From positions 1 through 17,085 of the forward strand of contig JBPOIF010000028.1 of the NCBI GenBank assembly GCA_052034745.1: a stretch of DNA of 17,085 nt, in the 5' to 3' direction. Positions 8,282 through 14,072 of the stretch are shown here, in pieces. The notes beneath the pieces were generated by a model. That model did not search any database. It had not been told where the DNA came from and worked only from the letters and a program-made list of their open reading frames with translations. Source of the DNA: UBA4124 sp052034745 (GTDB taxonomy: Bacteria > Patescibacteriota > Minisyncoccia > Phycocordibacterales > UBA9973). The position numbers were made by a program, and so were the translations under genes. Every line of letters starts with the position of its first letter. Position 1 is the stretch's first letter.

Positions 8282-8794
8282 ATGAATATCCATCCTATCG
8301 CTGTTCACTTTCCTATCGCACTTCTTACCGTATATGCCATCCTCGAACTTCTCAGTGGTATGTCGTGGCTCCGCAATCAGCCGTGGAAAACGGGGGTCAA
8401 ATCATTTCTCCTTGTTGTCGGTACCGTGTTTGCATTTTTTACTCTTTCAACTGGTGAAGGTGCCGAGCAGGCGATCACTGACCGTTCGCTCCACAGTCTC
8501 GTCGAGACACACGCATTTTTTGCAAGTGCATCGACCTATATATTCCTCGGACTCGCACTCATCTATATCTTTCGAACCGCACGAACTCGTCTGTGGTATG
8601 TGACCAAGGTGCCAAAGGCACTCCGCGCGCTCGTTGATTGGTATAGCCGTGCGTTTGATAGACGGTGGTTTATCGCGCTTGTTGCGCTCGTAGGGCTCGT
8701 CGCGATCACTATCACCGGCGCGCTCGGTGGTGCGATCGTCTACGGACCAGATGTTGATCCGATCGTAAAGGCTATCTACAACATCTTTTTCTAA
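8282..8794 (+). CDS. DUF2231-like integral membrane protein
   Basis: 170-aa predicted inner-membrane protein with about four hydrophobic segments: HPIAVHFPIALLTVYAIL (residues 4-22), about 42-60, about 82-103 and about 127-150. The opening HPIAVHFPIALL, the polar loop TGEGAEQ and a later HSLVETHA helix with conserved His residues fit the DUF2231 family of predicted membrane proteins, some members of which carry possible haem or metal ligands. Its function is unknown. A longer frame is open back to 8132 inside pyrG, but the family N-terminus begins at ATG 8282 and a TATACT box sits just upstream, so that start is chosen. The ASCH gene begins 6 bases after its stop. Confidence 0.75.
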   Translation: MNIHPIAVHFPIALLTVYAILELLSGMSWLRNQPWKTGVKSFLLVVGTVFAFFTLSTGEGAEQAITDRSLHSLVETHAFFASASTYIFLGLALIYIFRTARTRLWYVTKVPKALRALVDWYSRAFDRRWFIALVALVGLVAITITGALGGAIVYGPDVDPIVKAIYNIFF

Positions 8795-8800
8795 TCCTCT

Positions 8801-9157
8801 ATGAAAAAAGAAGCTCCAAAAGTTCATCGTCTCCCGTTTGCAAAGAAAGACCAGGTGATATGGACACTCATCAAACAAGGCAAGAAAAAAGTAGAGACTC
8901 GTGCTGCGGGTCCAAAGTATGAGCATATCAAAACAGGGGATGTACTCGTCCTGTCTTGTGGAGGGGTAACTTTTGAGAAAAAGATAAAAAAGGTGACGAA
9001 GTTCCGCACGCTCGGCGCGATGTTCAAGGTCTATGACCCTGAGGTCATCCATCCTGGCATCGGCAGTGAAAAGGCCCTCCGTGCCAAATACAAGACGTTT
9101 ACGGGGTATGAGGAGCGGATCAAGCAGTTCGGTATGCTGGCCTTTGAGCTCGCCTAG
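8801..9157 (+). CDS. ASCH-domain protein
   Basis: 118-aa small soluble protein. The segment from LPFAKKDQVIWTLIKQGKKKVETRAAG into IKTGDVLVLSCG, then a basic strand and KVYDPEVIHPG, matches the ASCH fold, a PUA-like beta-barrel that binds RNA or modified nucleotides. Some ASCH proteins hydrolyse N4-acetylcytidine (YqfB) and others are thought to be RNA-binding translation regulators; which applies here cannot be told. It follows the DUF2231-like gene with a 6-base gap, so the two are probably co-transcribed. A small GGATT-GAAA-AATCC hairpin with a U-rich tail starts at its stop codon. Confidence 0.75.
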   Translation: MKKEAPKVHRLPFAKKDQVIWTLIKQGKKKVETRAAGPKYEHIKTGDVLVLSCGGVTFEKKIKKVTKFRTLGAMFKVYDPEVIHPGIGSEKALRAKYKTFTGYEERIKQFGMLAFELA

Positions 9158-9179
9158 GATTGAAAAATCCTTATTTTAC
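9157..9179 (+). terminator. Weak hairpin terminator after the ASCH gene
   Basis: GGATT-gaaa-AATCC (9157-9170) is followed by TTATTTTAC. The stem has only 5 bp but a stable GNRA loop and a U-rich tail. It overlaps the -35 of the following tRNA promoter. Confidence 0.4.
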
Positions 9180-9187
9180 GGTATAAT
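9160..9187 (+). promoter_or_regulatory. Sigma70-like promoter for the tRNA-Gln region
   Basis: TTGAAA (9160-9165), a 16-base spacer and consensus TATAAT (9182-9187). The predicted start near 9194 is about 13 bases before the 5' tRNA-Gln fragment and about 95 before the intact tRNA-Gln. Confidence 0.6.
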
Positions 9188-9206
9188 CGCCAAACAATTC
9201 AATAAT

Positions 9207-9226
9207 TGCGGAATCGTCTAATGGTA
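9207..9226 (+). pseudogene. Orphan 5' part of a tRNA-Gln-like gene
   Basis: TGCGGAA (acceptor 5' strand), TC, then GTCTAATGGTA (D-arm start with G18G19) matches the first part of the intact tRNA-Gln at 9289 at the same relative places. After 9226 the sequence runs into GGTATGG-GTA-CCATACC, a perfect hairpin, and no anticodon arm, T-arm or 3' acceptor follows within tRNA length. Its exact acceptor complement TTCCGCA plus discriminator G occurs at 9590-9597, over 360 bases away, beyond the intact tRNA and its repeats. I read this as a tRNA gene broken by insertion or recombination. A tRNA interrupted by a long intron is less likely. Confidence 0.6.
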
Positions 9227-9288
9227 TGGGTACCATACCGGCGGCACTTGTTCGGTCATAATAAAATATTTGGTTTTGTGTATAAAGC

Positions 9289-9359
9289 TGCCAGATCGTC
9301 TAATGGTAGGACGCATCCCTCTGGAGGATGTTATCTTGGTTCGAGTCCAGGTCTGGCAG
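9289..9359 (+). tRNA. tRNA-Gln (anticodon CUG)
   Basis: Complete cloverleaf folded by hand. Acceptor TGCCAGA (9289-9295) pairs fully with TCTGGCA (9352-9358), and the discriminator is G9359. The D-stem is GTC/GAC with loop TAATGGTAG. The anticodon stem CATCC/GGATG is perfect with loop CTCTGGA, anticodon CTG at 9321-9323 and T33 at 9320. The variable loop has 4 nt. The T-stem CTTGG/CCAGG encloses TTCGAGT. U1-A72 and G73 are glutamine identity features in the E. coli GlnRS system. CCA is not encoded (CTT follows), so it is added enzymatically. The 3' half is duplicated downstream. It reads CAG codons. Confidence 0.93.
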
Positions 9360-9521
9360 CTTTGTACAGAAAATATTTTTTATGACCCTCACTCGCTTGC
9401 CGGTAGGACGCATCCCTCTGGAGGATGTTATCTTGGTTCGAGTCCAGGTCTGGCAGCTTTGTACAGAAAATATTTTTATGACCCTCACTCGCTTGCCGGG
9501 AGGACGCATCCCTCTGGAGGA
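9305..9521 (+). repeat. Tandem ~97-bp repeat containing the tRNA-Gln 3' half (2 full units + 24-bp partial)
   Basis: Unit 1 is 9305-9401 and unit 2 is 9402-9497, identical except for one T lost from a poly-T run. A partial third unit (9498-9521) has one T-to-G change and then diverges. Each full unit holds the tRNA from the D-loop to the 3' end, then about 42 bases of 3' flank ending in actcgcttgcc. Unit 1 is the end of the intact tRNA; the others lack the 5' acceptor strand. The pattern suggests slippage, or repeated integration and excision at a tRNA 3' end. Confidence 0.9.
9402..9456 (+). pseudogene. tRNA-Gln 3'-half copy (no 5' acceptor strand)
   Basis: Exact copy of the tRNA from the D-loop GGTAG to discriminator G. 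The bases before it (actcgcttgcc) cannot form the acceptor stem beyond TGCC, and the first D-stem strand GTC is missing, so no functional tRNA can form. Its anticodon arm and T-arm are intact, so an abundant fragment could still fold if transcribed. Confidence 0.8.
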
Positions 9522-9583
9522 AAACAGGCGAAGCCGTTGAAAACCGTGAGGTTGTCAAAGCGCAGCGAAGCGAGCAGTGAGAT

Positions 9584-9597
9584 TCCAGGTTCCGCAG
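9584..9597 (+). other. Orphan tRNA 3' end (T-stem strand + acceptor) matching the 5' fragment at 9207
   Basis: TCCAGG-TTCCGCA-G reproduces the last T-stem bases, 3' acceptor strand and discriminator of a tRNA-Gln. TTCCGCA is the perfect complement of TGCGGAA at 9207-9213. The T-loop before it (GTGAGAT instead of TTCGAGT) is degenerate, so it is not part of an intact T-arm. Between 9522 and 9583 the sequence holds short hairpins such as GGC-gaa-GCC and CGC-agcgaa-GCG that I cannot assign. Confidence 0.5.
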
Positions 9598-9690
9598 CAA
9601 ACTCGTGATAGGTGATCGCGCACGAGATGCGTCGATCTACACGAGAAACTACTCCGTAAATGCATACCCGATGAGAGCGGTAATCAGAAC
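9598..9690. other. Non-coding stretch, nothing recognised
   Basis: No convincing gene, tRNA or protein frame is seen between the orphan tRNA 3' end and the palindromic terminator. Confidence 0.5.
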
Positions 9691-9718
9691 TAAAAAGCAC
9701 CCAATTGGGTGCTTTTTA
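9691..9718. terminator. Perfect palindromic bidirectional terminator
   Basis: A 28-base perfect palindrome built on AGCACCCAATTGGGTGCT, flanked by A5 on the left and T5 on the right, so it can end transcripts from either side. It marks the boundary between the tRNA-Gln region and the AT-rich island. Confidence 0.9.
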
Positions 9719-9747
9719 AGTGTTAATATCAGATAACCGTAAATAGA

Positions 9748-9786
9748 TTGACTTAATAGTAAATATAGACTACTATTACTTATAAT
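9748..9786 (+). promoter_or_regulatory. Promoter with embedded inverted repeat for the four-gene island cassette
   Basis: TTGACT (9748-9753), a 17-base spacer, then TACTAT (9771-9776); a second TATAAT lies at 9781-9786. A perfect 8-bp inverted repeat, TAATAGTA (9754-9761) and TACTATTA (9771-9778) with a 9-base centre, covers the spacer and the -10 box, a classic operator position. A second dyad AATAAT-C-ATTATT lies at 9784-9796. Leader to the first ATG is about 25-35 bases. This is the only promoter seen for the cassette. Confidence 0.6.
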
Positions 9787-9816
9787 AATCATTATTTATA
9801 AATAAGTCGCTATTTT

Positions 9817-10044
9817 ATGGAAAACAAGAAAAATTTAAAAAAAGAGAGATTCAAGAGATTAGGTACATCTCGTACGACTGATGTACTTAAGCGTCTCCAA
9901 GTTCTCTCCAATTGTGCTAATCGCAGTGCGTATGATTATACCGAAGAAGAAATCAGCAAGATCTACTCAACAATAGAAAAAGCAGTCCGAGACTCTAAAT
10001 CAAAGTTCTATTATCCAAAAGAGAAAATTAACTTCAAATTATAA
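9817..10044 (+). CDS. Small basic protein, first gene of the island cassette
   Basis: 75-aa protein, family not recognised with certainty. The N-terminus is lysine-rich (KKNLKKERFKRLGTSR), followed by a predicted helical part with VLKRLQVLSNCANRSAYDYTEEEISKIYSTIEKAV and a basic tail ending KINFKL. No enzyme motif or membrane segment is visible. Its size and charge fit a nucleic-acid-binding or adaptor protein. It ends 3 bases before the GHKL ATPase gene, so the two are very probably translated from one mRNA, and it may be a partner or regulator of that ATPase. Codon use (AAA, AGA, ATA) matches the island. No Shine-Dalgarno is seen before the ATG. Confidence 0.75.
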   Translation: MENKKNLKKERFKRLGTSRTTDVLKRLQVLSNCANRSAYDYTEEEISKIYSTIEKAVRDSKSKFYYPKEKINFKL

Positions 10045-10047
10045 TTT

Positions 10048-11736
10048 ATGTCTATCCAAGGAAATATCGCACCAAGAATAATCCAATCAATATCTAGCCT
10101 GTATAGCGACTCTAACAGGGTTCTTATTGAATTCATTGATAACTCCATTGATAGTGCAGAAAAGTATTTTGATGCTAAGAATAATACATATACAAAGCCC
10201 ATTAAGATATCCTTAGAAATATTAGGTAAAACTAATAAGGACGGGTCAGTTGTTGTCTCTGATAACTGTGAAGGGATAAGTAATCTAGAGAGAGTCGTTC
10301 AGTCTTTTGGTAATTCTAGAAAAAGAGGTCAAGCAGAGACAAACGGTCAATTTGGTTTCGGAATGTGTTCATTTTTGGCATCCTGCGAGAAACTTGAAAT
10401 TATCACTAAAATTGAATCAGGAAGTGCCGAGCGTATTGATATTTTGAAGCAACATTTTGATGTAGATAATCACGAAAGTTTTTTGTTTGGAGATATTGAA
10501 AAAGTTAAAGATTTCAAAGAAAAGTCTGGGACGCAAATTACTCTAGGTATTTTTGATAAAAACAGTTGGAAAGACCTAAACATCAATTTTATTAAAAGTG
10601 AAATTGAAAAGCATTTTGAATTACTCCTGAAAAGAAATAACTTAGAAATAAAACTAATAAATAAAGAGCAAGAATATTTCTGCCAACCTTTTGACTATTC
10701 ACAACATGAGGGAGGTTTTATCGAAGAAACCATAGAGGAAATAGACGAAGAGTCTGGTGCGAAGCATTTAATAAACTTGTATATCAAAGTAACAAAAGGT
10801 AAGGATATTAAGAAAAGACCAGTCTTTATTATCAAAGGCAGACGAATTAATGAGATTAATGAAATCAAAGCTTTTAAATCAGTAAATAAAAGTGACATAT
10901 GGAATCACCCAAATGTAACTGGGTACGTAGATCTAGGTAGCTATCTTGAACCAGATATCTCCCGAACTGGATTTGCAGCAAAAAACAAAGATAAGGCAAA
11001 TAAGATATTCGATCTCCTCATCTCAAAAGAACCTGCAATCCTAGGTTTAATTAGAGAAGGAAACGAGCAGTCACAGGAAAAACACTACCAACAACTTGAA
11101 GATATTTTAAGTAAGGCTTTGTCTAAGCTTGCTCGTTTGGATTCACTGAACTTTAGAACAGAGTATGTCGCTGGTCATGATATTTCTTTGCAAAACGGCG
11201 CAATTGGTTCAGGTGATTCTGTAGTACCCCCACTTTCTTCAGATGAAAATAAGCCTAATGACGGTATTAAAAATCCAGATATTTCTGGAAACAATCCTAG
11301 TGATGAGCTTGGTGGTGACAATAATGTAAATAAAGAAAACGATAACCCTTTTGACGATAAAGACCCCCAGGGAGCCGAAAGACAGAGAAGTGGTTTTAAT
11401 ATAAAGATTTCTGATCTTGAACCAGATATCGACACAGAGACAAAAGAAAAAATCAAATCTAGATTGCTTGGTAATACTATTGAAATTTTCAGAAAACATC
11501 CTGAATTTGAAGCCAGAATGGAACACTCTCGTGGAGGTGAGCCGAAAGTTAGTCAAAGATTAATTACTTACCTTGCAGGGGAGATCACTGTTCACTATAA
11601 GGACAAATATTATATGAAATCTGGTCAGCCAGAATATAATAAAAAGATGTTTGAAAACCTAGTAGGATCTATTTATCTTTTTGAAGATTTACTAAAGGAT
11701 ACAGTAGGTAAGAATCTTTCATCATGGAACAATTAA
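10048..11736 (+). CDS. GHKL (Bergerat-fold) ATPase, HATPase_c_3/MORC-like
   Basis: 562-aa ATPase with an N-terminal Hsp90/MutL/MORC-type nucleotide-binding domain. Seen: N-box EFIDNSIDSA (28-37; Glu28 as likely general base, Asn32 as Mg ligand), G1 motif DNCEGI (72-77) and G2 motif GQFGFGMCSF (100-109). No histidine-kinase dimerisation domain, toprim or MutL endonuclease motif is visible. Residues about 225-345 may hold a transducer-like region. About 385-450 is an acidic, Gly/Asn/Pro-rich, probably disordered linker, followed by a conserved-looking C-terminal domain to 562. GHKL ATPases of this type act as ATP-driven clamps; bacterial MORC-like members are known beside restriction and defence genes (established for the family, not shown here). 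The next gene starts within its last codons (13-bp overlap), indicating translational coupling. Confidence 0.85.
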   Translation: MSIQGNIAPRIIQSISSLYSDSNRVLIEFIDNSIDSAEKYFDAKNNTYTKPIKISLEILGKTNKDGSVVVSDNCEGISNLERVVQSFGNSRKRGQAETNGQFGFGMCSFLASCEKLEIITKIESGSAERIDILKQHFDVDNHESFLFGDIEKVKDFKEKSGTQITLGIFDKNSWKDLNINFIKSEIEKHFELLLKRNNLEIKLINKEQEYFCQPFDYSQHEGGFIEETIEEIDEESGAKHLINLYIKVTKGKDIKKRPVFIIKGRRINEINEIKAFKSVNKSDIWNHPNVTGYVDLGSYLEPDISRTGFAAKNKDKANKIFDLLISKEPAILGLIREGNEQSQEKHYQQLEDILSKALSKLARLDSLNFRTEYVAGHDISLQNGAIGSGDSVVPPLSSDENKPNDGIKNPDISGNNPSDELGGDNNVNKENDNPFDDKDPQGAERQRSGFNIKISDLEPDIDTETKEKIKSRLLGNTIEIFRKHPEFEARMEHSRGGEPKVSQRLITYLAGEITVHYKDKYYMKSGQPEYNKKMFENLVGSIYLFEDLLKDTVGKNLSSWNN

Positions 11737-12599
11737 ATCTAAAAGCATTGATTGCAGAAATATCTCCACTTTATAACTCGTACAAAAATACGAGTAGAGA
11801 TATTAGTGGAACTGAAGCTCTGCTCATTATGTGGGACATCGGAAATATTCTTAAAAAAGTGATCGATACTTCCAAGATACCTCCCCATAATTTGTATAGA
11901 AAAATCTACGGAAAAGCTGAGGGTGTTTCTGATATTGTTCAGAAAAGTTACATCACAAGAGAGTTCTTGGGTAGAGCTTACCGAATAAGAAATATATTCG
12001 TAGATAAAACAGAGATAAAAAAAATACTGCCGAATCTAAAAAATTTTATCTCATTTAGAGAGGCTATGCCTTTTTTTGATAACAAAAAGTATATGCTTAC
12101 AGGTGAGAAAAAAGCTGACCTGGTAGCTCTTTTAAATAGTGACAGTAGTAGCCATTCAATTTTAAACGCAGTTAGATCTTTACAGTCAGAGTATATTGGT
12201 ATAAAAAATCCGAGAAATCAAAAACTGATTGAGCTAGAAGATGAAAAACAAATTTTCATAACTTTTTATAATTTCCTCTTTAATTTAATTAAGCAGTCAG
12301 ACTATAAAATAGTTGTAAAAGAAGTTTCCACTTTGAAAAGTGCCACTCTAATAAAACTGTCATCTGCGACAAACTGTCTAGCTCAAGAGGGATTTGTTTT
12401 TCCAGAGATTCCAGAAGATCATTTTAATGATAACTGGATTAAGTATGTCGATTTGATTAAATTTTTCTCACTTCAAAAAGATCCTAAGGATCGAAGAAGA
12501 TTTAGAAGACTGATCCCTCCGACACGAATTGTAAGGCTTGCAGAAATGTTACAAGCAGTTTCATCTGAAAGTTCCTTCAAGAGTTTTAGGATCACATAA
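11724..12599 (+). CDS. Unknown protein of the island cassette, coupled to the GHKL ATPase
   Basis: 291-aa soluble, mostly helical protein. I do not recognise the family securely. The N-terminal part has a spaced pattern, ALLIMWDIGNILKK (32-45), NLYRKIYGK (56-64) and YITREFLGRAYRIRNIF (76-92), which resembles in layout the DUF1016 N-terminal domain of YhcG-type PDDEXK nucleases (W-x-IG, then yG, then FS-x-NLR-x-MR). No PD-(D/E)XK nuclease motif is visible, so this is only a hint. The rest is helical, with a basic stretch DPKDRRRFRRLIPPTR near the C-terminus that could contact nucleic acid. The start codon overlaps the ATPase gene by 13 bases, so the products are probably made in fixed proportion and may form a complex. 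Confidence 0.75.
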   Translation: MEQLNLKALIAEISPLYNSYKNTSRDISGTEALLIMWDIGNILKKVIDTSKIPPHNLYRKIYGKAEGVSDIVQKSYITREFLGRAYRIRNIFVDKTEIKKILPNLKNFISFREAMPFFDNKKYMLTGEKKADLVALLNSDSSSHSILNAVRSLQSEYIGIKNPRNQKLIELEDEKQIFITFYNFLFNLIKQSDYKIVVKEVSTLKSATLIKLSSATNCLAQEGFVFPEIPEDHFNDNWIKYVDLIKFFSLQKDPKDRRRFRRLIPPTRIVRLAEMLQAVSSESSFKSFRIT

Positions 12600-12605
12600 T
12601 TGATA

Positions 12606-13904
12606 ATGAATTTCCCGAGCAATATTACAATACATGATGACAAGGAAAGCTTTCTTAAGACTAGGATTGATTCTTTGGAATTACCGCTTGATATATTCAA
12701 TATTTTAATTCAGAACAATATAAGGACAGTTAGAGGTCTAATCAATAAAACTAACCTTGAACTTAAAAGAGAGTTTGGTTTTAAGGACTCACAACTAGAT
12801 ATTATTGCTGGCAGTCTCTCAGAATTATCTGTGAGTATCATTCTTGAATCTCGTAAAAGAAAAGTATGGTCTCAAGAATCACCATCTCAAGATGAAGGTA
12901 AAGACGAAATCAATAACATTGTTTCAGGCAATGTGCCCTCAAAGGGTTACGAGGAAATAGCAACTTCTTTTGCTAACCACTTTGGTATTGAAGAAGATAT
13001 CTTAATCGGACAAAGTCGAAAAAAGGAAATAGTTAGAATGAGGGATATCATGGTGTATGTCTTAAGAGAATACGGCAATCTATCTTTTCCTGTAATTGCA
13101 AAAATAATTGGAAATCGTGACCATACCACTGTCATTCATTCTTTTAGGAAGATGGAAAAAGTTAAGACCTCCTTTAAAGACTTTGAGGGTGAATTTCATG
13201 ACTTGATTTTTAAGTCGAAAGAAATCAAAGAAAGGAAAGATCAGATTGAGAAGTTACTAATTGATCAACTTGCTTTGTCTCTAGAAAAGATAGAGCAACA
13301 TAAAATTAAAACTCTAACCCAGGTTAATATCTCTGAGAGAAATCTTCAGATATTGGAGTCCTATAGACAAGGCTTAACTTTGGGCAATATTGGCAAGATA
13401 CATGGTGTAACAAGAGAAAGGGTTCGACAGATAATCGCTCGCACTGTAAAACAAATAGCGTTTAATGAGTCTATTTCTACTGGTAAAAAAATTGATTTTC
13501 AAGATCAGCTCAACGAAGAAAAGAAAATTAGAAATGATGCTATAAGTAGTAACAAGCCAGTAAAAGAAGCTAAGAAATATGTACGAAGGTATGAATGGAG
13601 TCTTTATTATCAATCTTGCAAAATCTGCGGTACTACCGATGTACCACACTTCAAGACTGGTCTTTGTGAAGAATGTGGGAATAAATCTATTATTGGAGAA
13701 GCAAGAGAGAAAATCATACAAGAACATGGTCATAAATGTGACCTGTGCGATATCTTAAGAGGTAAGGCACTAGAAGAATATGGAAGAGATTTCTATCTAT
13801 CAAGAAAGGTAAAAAGTGTACTTTGCCGTAAATGCTTCTTAGAAACCACAGGAAAGGCACTTGGCGGAATAAGAAAAAATAAGTGGAGAATGTTTTATAA
13901 TTAA
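12606..13904 (+). CDS. Chimeric DNA-binding protein: alpha-CTD-like + DnaA domain IV + sigma region 4-like HTH + zinc module
   Basis: 432 aa. Four parts are visible. (1) Residues 22-75, IDSLELPLDIFNILIQNNIR then TVRGLINKTNLELKREFGF, resemble the helix-hairpin-helix C-terminal domain of RNA polymerase alpha. (2) Residues 114-186 match DnaA domain IV, which binds DnaA boxes: YEEIATSFANHFGI, then RKKEIVRMRDIMVYVLRE, then the signature GNRDHTTVIHS (169-179). The AAA+ domain of DnaA is absent. (3) Residues 238-288, with LTLGNIGKIHGVTRERVRQI, match a sigma70 region 4 helix-turn-helix, the -35-binding module. (4) Residues 338-410 have four CxxC pairs (CKIC, CEEC, CDLC, CRKC), enough for two zinc sites. 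TTG 12600 would add two residues, but ATG 12606 is likelier. It is the last gene of the cassette. Arg is nearly always AGA. Role unknown: origin or promoter recognition is inferred. Confidence 0.85.
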   Translation: MNFPSNITIHDDKESFLKTRIDSLELPLDIFNILIQNNIRTVRGLINKTNLELKREFGFKDSQLDIIAGSLSELSVSIILESRKRKVWSQESPSQDEGKDEINNIVSGNVPSKGYEEIATSFANHFGIEEDILIGQSRKKEIVRMRDIMVYVLREYGNLSFPVIAKIIGNRDHTTVIHSFRKMEKVKTSFKDFEGEFHDLIFKSKEIKERKDQIEKLLIDQLALSLEKIEQHKIKTLTQVNISERNLQILESYRQGLTLGNIGKIHGVTRERVRQIIARTVKQIAFNESISTGKKIDFQDQLNEEKKIRNDAISSNKPVKEAKKYVRRYEWSLYYQSCKICGTTDVPHFKTGLCEECGNKSIIGEAREKIIQEHGHKCDLCDILRGKALEEYGRDFYLSRKVKSVLCRKCFLETTGKALGGIRKNKWRMFYN

Positions 13905-14059
13905 TCTTTATTGTAGAGATATAATCTTGTTGCTTAAAATTATTTTGCTTTTAAAGCATCCTAGTAATTCTCGCTTCTCCTCAATCGCTCCATCTTTTAA
14001 AATAAACTTGCTGGGCTTGACCGGCCACGGCTCTTGCTCAAAGACGCCAGTAAGTAAGC
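13905..14059. other. Intergenic spacer between island cassette and kinase gene
   Basis: No gene is seen. A TATAAT (13920-13925) has no gene close behind it, and a small dyad TGCTTT-T-AAAGCA lacks a T-run, so the cassette has no clear intrinsic terminator. Base composition rises back toward the neighbouring chromosome across this spacer. Confidence 0.5.
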
Positions 14060-14065
14060 TATACT
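14060..14065 (+). promoter_or_regulatory. -10-like TATACT before the kinase gene
   Basis: TATACT lies 7 bases before ATG 14073. Transcription would start almost at the start codon (leaderless). No -35 of standard spacing is seen. Confidence 0.45.
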
Positions 14066-14072
14066 TCTTTTA

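Noticed and set aside
9207..9280. Complete second tRNA starting at 9207
   Set aside because: No 3' acceptor complement to TGCGGAA and no valid T-arm within 90 bases.
9305..9521. CRISPR-like repeat array
   Set aside because: Units are ~97 bp with no unique spacers, and the content is tRNA sequence; no cas gene is present.
9555..9580. GCGCAGCGAAGCGAGCAGTGAG-like stretch resembling cloning-vector origin flank
   Set aside because: Only short, imperfect likeness; the surroundings are not vector sequence, so contamination is not supported.
9270..9608. Open frames on both strands across the tRNA-Gln repeats
   Set aside because: They are shadows of the tRNA and its tandem copies; the peptides are simply periodic with the DNA repeat.
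13920..13925. TATAAT as a promoter
   Set aside because: No -35 at a proper distance and no gene for about 150 bases; chance occurrence in AT-rich DNA is likely.
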